From Haloarcula mannanilytica (GTDB lineage Archaea; Halobacteriota; Halobacteria; Halobacteriales; Haloarculaceae), in NCBI RefSeq assembly GCF_005406125.1, contig NZ_BIXZ01000001.1, positions 1,240,001-1,304,000 on the forward strand: DNA of 64,000 nt, in the 5' to 3' direction. The translations under genes were made by a program, and so were the position numbers. Positions 26,437 to 34,220 of the stretch are shown piece by piece (within the stretch, counting starts at the first letter, position 1; each line of letters starts with the position of its first letter). The notes under the pieces are model-generated. The model was not told where the DNA came from. It did not search any database and saw only the letters and a program-made list of their open reading frames with translations.

Positions 26437-27342
26437 ATGGGGAACCTTGATCAAACAAGCCAAGAAAATTCTATCAACCGCCGTCGTCTCCTCGGAGTGA
26501 TCGGTAGCGGAGCCGCGACTGCGTTGCTCGGGACAGGAGTCGGTGCCGCAAAGCCGGATCACGCAAACGGAAACAACGGCAACAACGGCGTCGGTCCGTG
26601 TACCTGTGGTGGCTGTCCAGAGGGGACGTTCTGCGGGAAGATCGAGGGCGCGCCGGAAGACGGCGAAACGTACACCTTCGAGTCAGACGGGGACAGTTTC
26701 AGCGTGACAATCGAGAGCGTGACTGAAAAAGCGGACGGCGAAGTCACGTGCTTCGAGTTCTCCACCGACGACGAGGTCAAGCAGGTGTGCGTCAAGGGCG
26801 GCCCGGACACCGCGACGTACGACGACGGCGATCTAGAGGGGGAACTGTGTGCGCCAACAAACCCGGGCGGTCAGCAGGCGGCCATCAGCAACGTCTCCTT
26901 CTGCGGAAGCGGGGGTGAGGAAGGGGAACTAGAGTGTTACCAGATCGACCTCGTGGAGGGGGAGGTCATCACAGAGTTTGGCGGTGACGACGATCCGGGC
27001 GAGACAGGGTACGGTGACTCGCGGCGATTCGAGGACTTCAGCGTCTGTGAGGACGGAAGCAATCTGCAGAACCTCGACGAGTCGGGAGAAGAGACGAAAG
27101 GAGGCTGTACGATTAGCTGGGAGGGTCTCGGCTTCAACAAGGCCGACAACACGGTCGATGTCACCGTAACGCTGTCGTCGGGGAGCGGACCCTGCACGAT
27201 CACGCTGGCCGGCTACCTGCTCCCCGAGGAGGAGACGGAGTACAACTCTGAAACGCTCGAAGAGCAGGAGCTACGCAACTACGACACGGTCGACCTCAAC
27301 GAAGGAGAGTCGGCGACGCTGACAATCTATCTCGACGGCTGA
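26437..27342 (+). CDS. Tat-exported cysteine-rich protein of unknown function
   Basis: Secreted protein, 301 aa. The Tat signal is NRRRLLGVIGSGAATALLG at residues ~14-32, with a cut likely after GVGAAK. The mature part opens with an Asn/Gly-rich spacer and the cluster CTCGGCPEGTFC. In all 12 Cys are present, an even number and unusually many for an exported haloarchaeal protein, so disulfides or a bound metal are possible. The remainder is beta-rich and acidic and ends SATLTIYLDG. No catalytic signature is recognised. It stands alone, with 162 bp before it that include an AT-rich AAAATAACTAATAAT stretch. Confidence 0.75.
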   Translation: MGNLDQTSQENSINRRRLLGVIGSGAATALLGTGVGAAKPDHANGNNGNNGVGPCTCGGCPEGTFCGKIEGAPEDGETYTFESDGDSFSVTIESVTEKADGEVTCFEFSTDDEVKQVCVKGGPDTATYDDGDLEGELCAPTNPGGQQAAISNVSFCGSGGEEGELECYQIDLVEGEVITEFGGDDDPGETGYGDSRRFEDFSVCEDGSNLQNLDESGEETKGGCTISWEGLGFNKADNTVDVTVTLSSGSGPCTITLAGYLLPEEETEYNSETLEEQELRNYDTVDLNEGESATLTIYLDG

Positions 27343-27371
27343 AGCGCTCGTTCAGTGGCACACACCCCTCG

Positions 27372-27719
27372 TCAGCCGATGACGGCGGTGAGGATGACAC
27401 CGGTGTTCCACGCCGTCACCGCGACGCCCAGAAGCGCTAGCCCGAGGGGGACGCCGACGGAGTACGGCCAAGAGACGTACTTCCAGATGGCAAAAAACCC
27501 CACGAACACGGCGGCTTTCAGGCCAGTCAGCGCCAGCAGCGCGTGCTGTTCCAGCAGGAGTTTGACGACGGGGCTGAGTTCCGTCACGCCGGTGATGCTG
27601 TAGCCGACGAACGTCGTGACGAGATCTCCGACACCAAAAAAGGCGACGGCGACTACCCACAGGGCGACGGCGGTGTTCGACGGACCAGTGAGGCGGTTTG
27701 GGGGCTGCCGCCAGTTCAT
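27372..27719 (-). CDS. Small integral membrane protein (DUF5658-like)
   Basis: Membrane protein of 115 aa with about four hydrophobic helices (AVALWVVAVAFFGVGDLVTT, ALLALTGLKAAVFVGFFAIW, a third at GVPLGLALLGVAVT). The GDLVTTFVG and TELSPVVKLLL pattern recalls DUF5658-type proteins with a conserved Asp and an E/N-P turn, but this is a weak match from memory. No enzymatic motif. It converges on the Cys-rich exported gene, with 29 bp between stops. Confidence 0.65.
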   Translation of the reverse strand: MNWRQPPNRLTGPSNTAVALWVVAVAFFGVGDLVTTFVGYSITGVTELSPVVKLLLEQHALLALTGLKAAVFVGFFAIWKYVSWPYSVGVPLGLALLGVAVTAWNTGVILTAVIG

Positions 27720-27939
27720 AGCATCCGATACCGATCCACACTATTTCGTTAGTAATCGCCTCACTGACATCTATAGGTGGTAGGCTACCCTTTCCGCCGT
27801 CAAGACCGAAACAGCACTTCGTAGCCCAAACGTCGGTTCCCGCCACAGCAGCGGAATCTACGGGACGAAGTAGCCGTATACTACTGGTAGCTGCCACTTT
27901 CTAGATGGCAGTCGCTGAACGGGACAGTATCCGCCGCGA

Positions 27940-28995
27940 TTAGAGCCCACTCACGAATATCGCGAGCCACTCGCCGAGTTCGCGGCGCTTGCTGACCCGG
28001 ACCGACTCGACCCACTTCACCCACTGGAAGCCGCGGCGGCCGGGCGCGACGAGTCGAAGCGGATACCCGTGCCCGTGAGCCAGTCGCTCGCCGTCAACGT
28101 GTGTCGCCAATATCGCGTCGCGGGCCTCCGACAGCGGGAGGCTCCACCGGTAGCCGGTGACCGACCGGAACTGGACCCACGCCGCCGCGTCGTCGGGGTC
28201 GGCGGCGTCAAGCAGGTCACCGACGCGAACACCCTGCCACTCATGGCCGGAGTACCAGCCGCTCGTACAGTCGAGAATCGCCGATTCGGTCGTGTCCGGC
28301 GAGAGTTCGTCCGTGGCGTAGCTGGTTTCGCTGGCGACTCGGCCGGCGACTGACAGCGACCAGTCGGCCCCGTCGACCGGCTCCGGGTTGTCGGCGACCC
28401 AGCTGGTGACGGGGAACCGATTGCCGTTGTTAGTGCCGTCCTCCCGCGACCCGGTGTACCGGCGGTCCGCACCGGCCGAATCGAGCGCGTCGTTGACCGG
28501 CCCCTGCACCCGCCAGAGGAGCGCACCGGCCGTCACGAGGCCGGCGTACCGGAGGACATCCCGGCGGCCGCCGCGGGTGGCCTGTGTTGGGGAGTGAAAC
28601 CGAGAGCGGAGGTGGACCACCAGTAACGGCGGGACCAGCAGACCGAGCGCGACGTGGAGGTGAAAGAGTCCCCATGGCCCGAGATCGAGCGTGCCGCCGA
28701 AAATCCACCAGACGCCGGTTCCGAGCGCGCCCAGAACCACCACGGCCAGGCCGACCGAAAGAACCCGAATGCCAGTCAGCCGCGACGGGGACACACGGTG
28801 AGAGACGCGACGGAGTTTCACCGGCAACAGGAGGACCAGAAGAACGCCGGAGAGCGCGTGAACGTCTATTATCCACGCGCTGTCCGGTGTGCCGGCGAAG
28901 ATGGTCGCGACGCCAGTCCCGAGCAGCTTCGCCACCGCCGCGAACAGCCCCCAGTCGACCGCCCGCGGTGTCGGCGTTAGCCGGCGGATTGCCAT
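27940..28995 (-). CDS. Membrane-fused sulfite-oxidase-type molybdopterin oxidoreductase
   Basis: Protein of 351 aa with an N-terminal membrane part and a C-terminal molybdopterin domain. Residues ~10-165 contain four to five hydrophobic helices with His residues in the pattern IDVHALSGVLLVLLLPVK and LFHLHVALGLLVPPLLVVH, like a small cytochrome b561/YedZ-type unit. Residues ~195-345 match the sulfite oxidase/YedY catalytic fold: WSLSVAGRVASE, then ILDCTSGWYSGHEWQGVRVGD, where the Cys would bind molybdenum, and HGYPLRLVAPGRRGFQWVKW. A self-contained periplasm-facing redox enzyme wired to the membrane is inferred. Start ATG 28995 is preferred over 29010. Confidence 0.85.
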   Translation of the reverse strand: MAIRRLTPTPRAVDWGLFAAVAKLLGTGVATIFAGTPDSAWIIDVHALSGVLLVLLLPVKLRRVSHRVSPSRLTGIRVLSVGLAVVVLGALGTGVWWIFGGTLDLGPWGLFHLHVALGLLVPPLLVVHLRSRFHSPTQATRGGRRDVLRYAGLVTAGALLWRVQGPVNDALDSAGADRRYTGSREDGTNNGNRFPVTSWVADNPEPVDGADWSLSVAGRVASETSYATDELSPDTTESAILDCTSGWYSGHEWQGVRVGDLLDAADPDDAAAWVQFRSVTGYRWSLPLSEARDAILATHVDGERLAHGHGYPLRLVAPGRRGFQWVKWVESVRVSKRRELGEWLAIFVSGL

Positions 28996-29046
28996 GGTGA
29001 CTGTTAGCACTCAAGCGGTTTATACTGCCGTGACGACGTGGCAGGG

Positions 29047-30009
29047 TCAGTACGACTGCCGCAGGACCGTCTCGCCACTAGCGTTCCGGACGGAGACGGT
29101 ATCGCCGTCGTTGTTCCAGACCGCTCTATCCCGGCTCCAGTACCGCTCGGTGTCGGTATCCGTTCCGCTGCCGGTGTACAGCGTTACCGATGCGTTCGAG
29201 TCGAGGGTCAGATTTGTGAACGTATACTGGTGGCCCGCCTCGTCGCTGACCGTCCATCCGGATAGGTCAAGCGAGGCGTCGCCGGTGTTCGTGAGCGTAA
29301 CGTACTCGTCGTTCAGGTTCTCGTTATCGTTGCCCGCCGCGTCGGCGTGGATTGTCGCGATTGCGAGTCCGCTAGCGCTGTCGGTGGTTGTGCCCCCGTC
29401 GGCGATAGCGGTTCGGGTCACCGCGCTCGGGTCCACACACCGCCAGAGCCCGCGTCGTTCGGAGCGAGCGGTCTCCTCAGCCGCGTAGAACCGCTCGGCC
29501 CGCGTGAACTCGCTGTCGTAGACGCGTGCCTGCCCGGTTTCGACGAGTCGGTAGTTGAACAGCGTCCCGTCGACGACGACGTAGGCAAGCAGTCTGTCGT
29601 AGTAGCCGCGCCGGTCCAGATTCGGATCGAACGCGAGCCCGACCGTCTCGCCAAGCAGGTGCTGTTTGGCGAGCGACGATGCGTTCGCGCCGGCCCCACG
29701 GAGACAGGACGCCCCGGCGTCCGTCTCGGGGACGCCCTCGAACTCCGCCGGGTCGTTCTCGGCGTGGACTTCGGGCGTGTCGACGCCGACGAGTCGAACC
29801 GTATCGGTAGTCCCGTTCTCGTAGGCGATCTGTATCGTGTCGCCGTCGACCACCGCCGTGACTGACACCGTGACAGCGGACTCGGGCACGTCGACCATGG
29901 ACTGTCCGTCAACAGCAGTCCCCGCCGGCTGGGACGGCGACCCAGTGAAGCCGCTACAGCCCGCGGCGATAGCGAGAACGACGATGAGACCCAACGCGAC
30001 CCGTCGCAT
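29047..30009 (-). CDS. Secreted thermonuclease-type lipoprotein with lamin-tail domain
   Basis: Exported protein, 320 aa. The lipobox IAAGC puts the lipid-anchored Cys at residue 18. Residues ~45-205 are a staphylococcal-nuclease domain: VVDGDTIQIAYENG, VRLVGVDTPEV (Asp and Arg of the active site) and RRGYYDRLLAYVVVDG. Residues ~220-320 are a lamin-tail (LTD) beta-sandwich: NDEYVTLTNTGDASLDLSGW and HQYTFTNLTLDSNASVTLY. It probably degrades extracellular nucleic acid at the surface. The start at 30009 is chosen because it gives the signal peptide. The much longer upstream frame is antisense shadow of the CBS-MaoC gene. Confidence 0.9.
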   Translation of the reverse strand: MRRVALGLIVVLAIAAGCSGFTGSPSQPAGTAVDGQSMVDVPESAVTVSVTAVVDGDTIQIAYENGTTDTVRLVGVDTPEVHAENDPAEFEGVPETDAGASCLRGAGANASSLAKQHLLGETVGLAFDPNLDRRGYYDRLLAYVVVDGTLFNYRLVETGQARVYDSEFTRAERFYAAEETARSERRGLWRCVDPSAVTRTAIADGGTTTDSASGLAIATIHADAAGNDNENLNDEYVTLTNTGDASLDLSGWTVSDEAGHQYTFTNLTLDSNASVTLYTGSGTDTDTERYWSRDRAVWNNDGDTVSVRNASGETVLRQSY

Positions 30010-30064
30010 TGTCCGAACGTTGACGGCCGGAGACACAAGGATACCGGTGTCGTCGGGCGGACTG

Positions 30065-30070
30065 TTATAC
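30065..30070 (+). promoter_or_regulatory. TATA box of the CBS-MaoC gene
   Basis: TTATAC lies about 29 bp before the ATG at 30097. This suggests a leaderless message and favours 30097 over the ATG at 30109. Confidence 0.45.
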
Positions 30071-30096
30071 GTTTGCCACGAGTGGGCTTCGGTACG

Positions 30097-30990
30097 ATGC
30101 TCGTCCCGATGCCAGTCAGTGAGGTAATGCGGACACCGGTCAAGACAATCAGCCCTGACGCCCCGGTCATCGAGGCGGCCAAGCGACTCCGCGATGAGAA
30201 CATCGGTTCGCTCGTCGTCGAGGACGACGGCGACTGTGTCGGCATCATCACGGAAAGCGACATCGTCGCGGTCACCGCGGCGGAGGGGGATACCAGAGCG
30301 CTGTCGGTCAGTGACGTGATGGCCGAGACGCTGGTGACGACCAGCCCCGACGCGGACATCGAAACAGCGGTGGACCTCCTGCGGACGAACAACATCAAGA
30401 AGTTGCCCGTCGTCGAGGACGGGTCGCTCGTGGGCATCGTCACGACAACGGATCTCTCGGACTACATCCCCCATCTCTCCCGGACGCGGGCGACGGCCGA
30501 CAGCCAGTCCCAGCAAAAGCGGTTCACCCGACCGGACACGCTGTACGAGAACGAGGACTGGACGTTCGAGAGTTTCGGGACCGCCGACGGCATCGACGTG
30601 GGAGACCACGTCCGGTTCAGCAAAACGATAACACAGGCAGACGTGGAGGCCTTCGCCGAGGCGAGCGGCGACACGAACAGGCTCCACCTCGACGCGGCGT
30701 TCGCCGAGGGGACGCGCTTCGGCCGCCGAATCGTCCACGGGACACTCGTTTCCGGCATCATCAGTGCGGCCCTGGCCCGCCTCCCCGGGCTGACGATCTA
30801 CCTCTCCCAGGAGCTGAGTTACCAGGGACCAGTCGACATCGGCGAGAAGGTCACGGCCCACTGTGAGGTCGTCGAACGGATCAAGGACAACCGGTTCCGA
30901 CTGGCCACGGCCGTCGACGACGCCGATGGGAACTGCATCATCGAAGGCGACGCCGTCGTCATCTCCGACCCGATTCCGGAAACGGCCTGA
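30097..30990 (+). CDS. CBS-pair / MaoC-like hydratase fusion
   Basis: Two-domain protein, 297 aa. Residues ~5-120 are a tandem CBS pair (VMRTPVKTISPDAPVIEAAK, IGSLVVEDDGDCVGIITESD, then VTTSPDADIETAVDLL and KLPVVEDGSLVGIVTTTDL), which usually senses adenosyl nucleotides. Residues ~165-295 are a MaoC/R-hydratase hot-dog domain with the signature ASGDTNRLHLD and FGRRIVHGTLVSG, whose Asp and His are the catalytic pair of (R)-specific enoyl-CoA hydratases. An adenylate- or CoA-state-controlled hydratase is the simplest reading. PHA metabolism is one possibility in Haloarcula but no pha genes are here. Start 30109 is the alternative. Confidence 0.87.
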   Translation: MLVPMPVSEVMRTPVKTISPDAPVIEAAKRLRDENIGSLVVEDDGDCVGIITESDIVAVTAAEGDTRALSVSDVMAETLVTTSPDADIETAVDLLRTNNIKKLPVVEDGSLVGIVTTTDLSDYIPHLSRTRATADSQSQQKRFTRPDTLYENEDWTFESFGTADGIDVGDHVRFSKTITQADVEAFAEASGDTNRLHLDAAFAEGTRFGRRIVHGTLVSGIISAALARLPGLTIYLSQELSYQGPVDIGEKVTAHCEVVERIKDNRFRLATAVDDADGNCIIEGDAVVISDPIPETA

Positions 30991-31123
30991 ACCGGGTATC
31001 CAGACACGTACCGCTGCATTTGTCGAGAACTGGCCGGGCGAGGGCTACTGAACAGCCACGCCGATTCATGTATCATGTTACCAAACAGCAATGGTTAAGC
31101 ATCTGCCATCGGATACCACAGGT

Positions 31124-31858
31124 ATGGACGCAGTCGAACGGCCGACATTCGAAACGAGCGCGGCGATGGAGGTGTATCAGTACGTCGAGCGACACGGGAC
31201 AGCGGCGCGCCACAGAGTCCGTGAGATGGCAGACCTCTCGCCGGATGCGTTCGAGGAGGCCCTGACCCACCTCCTGTCAAAGGGGTACATCGAGGACGAC
31301 GGCGGGACCCTGGCGCTGGCACTCGATGTCGGCTCCGTCGAGCAACACACCGCGGACGGGCTGACGTACACGATTCGGCCGGCCCGCAACGACGATTTCG
31401 AGGGGCTCGTCCAGACGATCCGGAACGTCTCCAGTGACGGCACGTACGTCGTCGCCGAGAGCGTCGCCGAGCAGTTGCTGTACGAGGATGCCGTCACGCG
31501 GCACAACACGGTCGAATCGCGGGTGTTCTTCGTCGCTACGATTGATGGCGAGGTCGTCGGCTGGTGTCACCTCGATCTCCCGCAGCTCGATAAGCTCCGA
31601 GAGACCGCCCAGCTTACCGTCGGTGTCAACGAGCAACAGCGGGGGCAGGGTATCGGTAGCCAGCTCATGGAGCGGGGACTGGACTGGGCGAAGGCCAACG
31701 GCTACCGGAAGCTGTACAACAGCGTGCCGGCGATCACGGAGAACGCGATGGTGTTTCTGGAAGACCACGGCTGGCACACCGAGGGCATCCGCAGGAACCA
31801 CTACACCATCGGCGACAGGCGAGTCGACGAAGTGATGATGGCCTACACGTTCGACTAG
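31124..31858 (+). CDS. GNAT N-acetyltransferase with N-terminal winged-helix-like domain
   Basis: Protein of 244 aa. Residues ~10-75 look like a small winged helix (YQYVERHGTAARHRVREMAD, FEEALTHLLSKGYIEDDGG). The rest is a GNAT acetyltransferase, with motif A as QLTVGVNEQQRGQGIGSQL (acetyl-CoA pyrophosphate loop) and ENAMVFLEDHGWHTEG at the C-terminal beta bulge. The acceptor is unknown. Pairing a DNA-binding-like module with an acetyltransferase suggests action on a DNA-associated protein or self-regulation, which is inference. The ATG at 31124 is preferred over 31091. It converges on the Gate-domain gene. Confidence 0.82.
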   Translation: MDAVERPTFETSAAMEVYQYVERHGTAARHRVREMADLSPDAFEEALTHLLSKGYIEDDGGTLALALDVGSVEQHTADGLTYTIRPARNDDFEGLVQTIRNVSSDGTYVVAESVAEQLLYEDAVTRHNTVESRVFFVATIDGEVVGWCHLDLPQLDKLRETAQLTVGVNEQQRGQGIGSQLMERGLDWAKANGYRKLYNSVPAITENAMVFLEDHGWHTEGIRRNHYTIGDRRVDEVMMAYTFD

Positions 31859-31878
31859 CGGCGAGACACCGTTTTCGG

Positions 31879-33015
31879 CTACAGCAACACGACCAGCGCC
31901 AGCGCGATCCAGACGATTTTCAGTCCCGTGTTGACGACGATGACTTTCGAGCCGAACTCCCGGCCCCAGATGCCGTACTGGAACGGGATCGAGCGCTTGA
32001 ACGTCGAGACGGCAAAGGAGATGATGCCGCCGACGAGCATCGTTGCCACGGCGGTCCGGGCGGTGAAGGTCCCGTTTCTGATGAGCGGCGCGATGACCGT
32101 CGCCCCCGAGGTCGTATCCAGCGCGTAGGCGGCGATAACGGGGATGGCCGCACCGGGCAGGCCGAGCAGTCCCGCGAACCCGTCAGCGGCAGCCGTCACG
32201 GAGGCCCCGTCGCTACCGGCGAGGGTGAGGATCTCATCGCCATAGGCCACGAGCAGCGAGACGATAGCGTAGATGACCGCCAGCCGCGGCAGGATGTCCC
32301 GGACTTTCTCCGCTGTCGCATCGAACGCTGTTCTGACCGCCGCTCGCCGGCTGGCCGGGCGCTCGTCGAACACGTCGCTTGCGTCCTCTGCCGTCCCACC
32401 ATCGGGGGTCGGGCCGACACCCGCAGTCGCCCGGCCGACGTTGGACGCGTCCAGCAGGACCGCGCCGGCCGCGATGCCAGTCAGCGTTATCGCAAGCGCG
32501 ATGAGTCCCCGGGTAGCGACGTACAGCACCCCAACTCTAAATCCCAGGATCGGGATGAGGATGGGCGCGTAGAACGTGATGATGTGCTGTGCGAAGCCGA
32601 AGAACGTGTTGATGGTCACGGCGATTATCGTCGCGCGGTCGGACAGCACGCCTGACTCCCGGAAGTCGGCGAGCATCCCGTAGCCGGCGGTCGTCGACGC
32701 CGTCGTCGTCAGGATAGCGGTGCCGACCTCGTCCGGGAGGTTCGCCGGCGACGTGAGATAGCGCGACACGACAGCGATTTTCTCGACCAGGCCGAACGCG
32801 ACCGCAAGCTCCGCGAGGAACACGCCGAGAGAGAGGAAGACGGTGATACGCAGGACGCGGACGGCGACCTCACCGAGGATCGCAACAGCCGGGTGACCAA
32901 GCACGGCGGCAACGAGCGACTGCACGGCCGAAAGTAGGAGTCTGGCCGGCAAAGGCCCATCGGTAGCGACAGTCGAGCGAGCGGTCGCGTCAGCGAGTCC
33001 CACAGCCGAGTTCAC
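31879..33015 (-). CDS. Gate/nucleoside-recognition domain membrane protein
   Basis: Polytopic membrane protein, about 378 aa, with two Gate domains (the nucleoside-recognition family found in FeoB, SpoVA-type and nucleoside transporters). The first is at ~55-200 (VFLAELAVAFGLVEKIA, GTAILTTTASTTAGYGML), the second at ~255-378 (YALDTTSGATVIAPLIRNG, STFKRSIPFQYGIWG), with an acidic loop between them. Substrate unknown. The first codon is uncertain: GTG at 33015, just after the stop of the MgtE-like gene, or GTG at 33003. It is the third gene of an operon with two MgtE-like genes, so a cation-related role is suggested by context only. Confidence 0.8.
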   Translation of the reverse strand: MNSAVGLADATARSTVATDGPLPARLLLSAVQSLVAAVLGHPAVAILGEVAVRVLRITVFLSLGVFLAELAVAFGLVEKIAVVSRYLTSPANLPDEVGTAILTTTASTTAGYGMLADFRESGVLSDRATIIAVTINTFFGFAQHIITFYAPILIPILGFRVGVLYVATRGLIALAITLTGIAAGAVLLDASNVGRATAGVGPTPDGGTAEDASDVFDERPASRRAAVRTAFDATAEKVRDILPRLAVIYAIVSLLVAYGDEILTLAGSDGASVTAAADGFAGLLGLPGAAIPVIAAYALDTTSGATVIAPLIRNGTFTARTAVATMLVGGIISFAVSTFKRSIPFQYGIWGREFGSKVIVVNTGLKIVWIALALVVLL

Positions 33016-33019
33016 CCAA

Positions 33020-33586
33020 TCACACGAACACGCGGACAGCGCCGAACAGCACCACCACGCCGAGTACGTCACAGACGTTCGTGACGACGGGGATGACTAC
33101 GTCGTCGGGGTCCAGTTCGAACCGGTAGGCGGCGTAGGTCGTCACCGTCGTCACGACGATAGCCAGTACCGCCAGCAGGCTTCCGCTGACGAACGCGACG
33201 AGGACGACTGTCCGGAGCGGGAGCGCAGTCCCGCCGATGACGGTCTGGAGGAGCCACGCGCCCGCACCGACGAGCGGGAACAGCGTCACCGCGAGGGCGA
33301 CGGTTGCGACAGCGTTGCCGGCGAGTCGGTCGTCGCTCGGGGCAAAGGACAGCAGGCCGAGGTGAAAGGCCGTCGAGTACCGCGCCGCGAGGATGCTGCC
33401 GAGGTTGCCCGCCATCCCGATTGTCACCGGAACGAGCACGAGTAGCGACGGGTACTGGAGCAGCGTGCCCTCGAAGGTATCCAGCACGAGACCGCTCCCG
33501 AGTTCGATAGCGGTGAGTACGACCAGAATCGGGAACATCGTCCGAACGATACCCGACACCGACCACTGGGAGGCAAAATCCGCCAT
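33020..33586 (-). CDS. MgtE-type transporter half protein 2
   Basis: Membrane protein of 188 aa equivalent to the transmembrane domain of MgtE/SLC41 cation channels, with about five helices and none of the cytoplasmic N or CBS domains. Marks are PSLLVLVPVTIGMAGNLGSI in the second helix and DPDDVVIPVVTNVCDVLGVV in the last, which carries the Asp expected in the ion path. It follows the paralogous gene at 33587-34165 with no intergenic base, and the Gate-domain gene begins within 5 bp. A heterodimer with its neighbour is the likely working form. Confidence 0.85.
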   Translation of the reverse strand: MADFASQWSVSGIVRTMFPILVVLTAIELGSGLVLDTFEGTLLQYPSLLVLVPVTIGMAGNLGSILAARYSTAFHLGLLSFAPSDDRLAGNAVATVALAVTLFPLVGAGAWLLQTVIGGTALPLRTVVLVAFVSGSLLAVLAIVVTTVTTYAAYRFELDPDDVVIPVVTNVCDVLGVVVLFGAVRVFV

Positions 33587-34165
33587 TCAGCCACCCCCCA
33601 GCGCGAGGACCAGTCGGGTCGCACCGAGCAGCGTCGCGATGCCGACCACGTCGCCCGTCGTCGTCACAACCGGGCCGGCGAGCGTGTCGGGATTGAGCCC
33701 GCGACGGTAGCCGACGAACACGACCGACACGACGGCGATGGTCAACAACAGTCCGGAGACAAAGCCCGCGATGAGCGCGATGGCGACGAGCGTTGCGAGC
33801 GGGGCCGACGGCCGCCCAACCAGCGCAAGCAGAACGGCGGCCATCACTGCGGCGACGCCGCTGATGAGCACGCCGTTTGCCAGCGCCGCCGCGACGGCGG
33901 CGTTGATACGGTCGTCAGCGAACGAGAATCGGGGGTCGATAAGCCCCTGGTGGAGCGCCGAACCGAGGCGTGCGCCGAGCGAGCCGTAGACGTTCCCTCG
34001 TGTGGCAAGCAGCGCCGGGACCAACACGAGCAGGCCGGGGACCTCCTGTAGCTCCGCGTCCATGCCGCCGAGAACAACGCCCGCGAAGAGACCGCCGACC
34101 GCACTGAGTGCCAGTACCGGGAGCGCTTCCCGGTAGGCTTCGAGTGCTACCTCGCGGACAGTCAT
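33587..34165 (-). CDS. MgtE-type transporter half protein 1
   Basis: Membrane protein of 192 aa, again only the five-helix MgtE/SLC41 domain. Diagnostic segments are PGLLVLVPALLATRGNVYGS and NPDTLAGPVVTTTGDVVGIA, the latter with the pore-lining Asp. It is clearly related to, but diverged from, the next gene. Full bacterial MgtE proteins form homodimers with a Mg-sensing CBS plug. Without it this pair must be gated differently or act as an exporter, as proposed for SLC41. First gene of the three-gene operon. Confidence 0.87.
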   Translation of the reverse strand: MTVREVALEAYREALPVLALSAVGGLFAGVVLGGMDAELQEVPGLLVLVPALLATRGNVYGSLGARLGSALHQGLIDPRFSFADDRINAAVAAALANGVLISGVAAVMAAVLLALVGRPSAPLATLVAIALIAGFVSGLLLTIAVVSVVFVGYRRGLNPDTLAGPVVTTTGDVVGIATLLGATRLVLALGGG

Positions 34166-34220
34166 TGCAGGGCGAACGGCAGCGAGCGAAAAAAAGCCCC
34201 CTGATACCGACGACGACGGC

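Noticed and set aside
30010-30861. Upstream extension of the minus-strand nuclease frame
   Set aside because: It is antisense to the CBS-MaoC gene. The Met at 30009 gives a proper signal peptide and lipobox.
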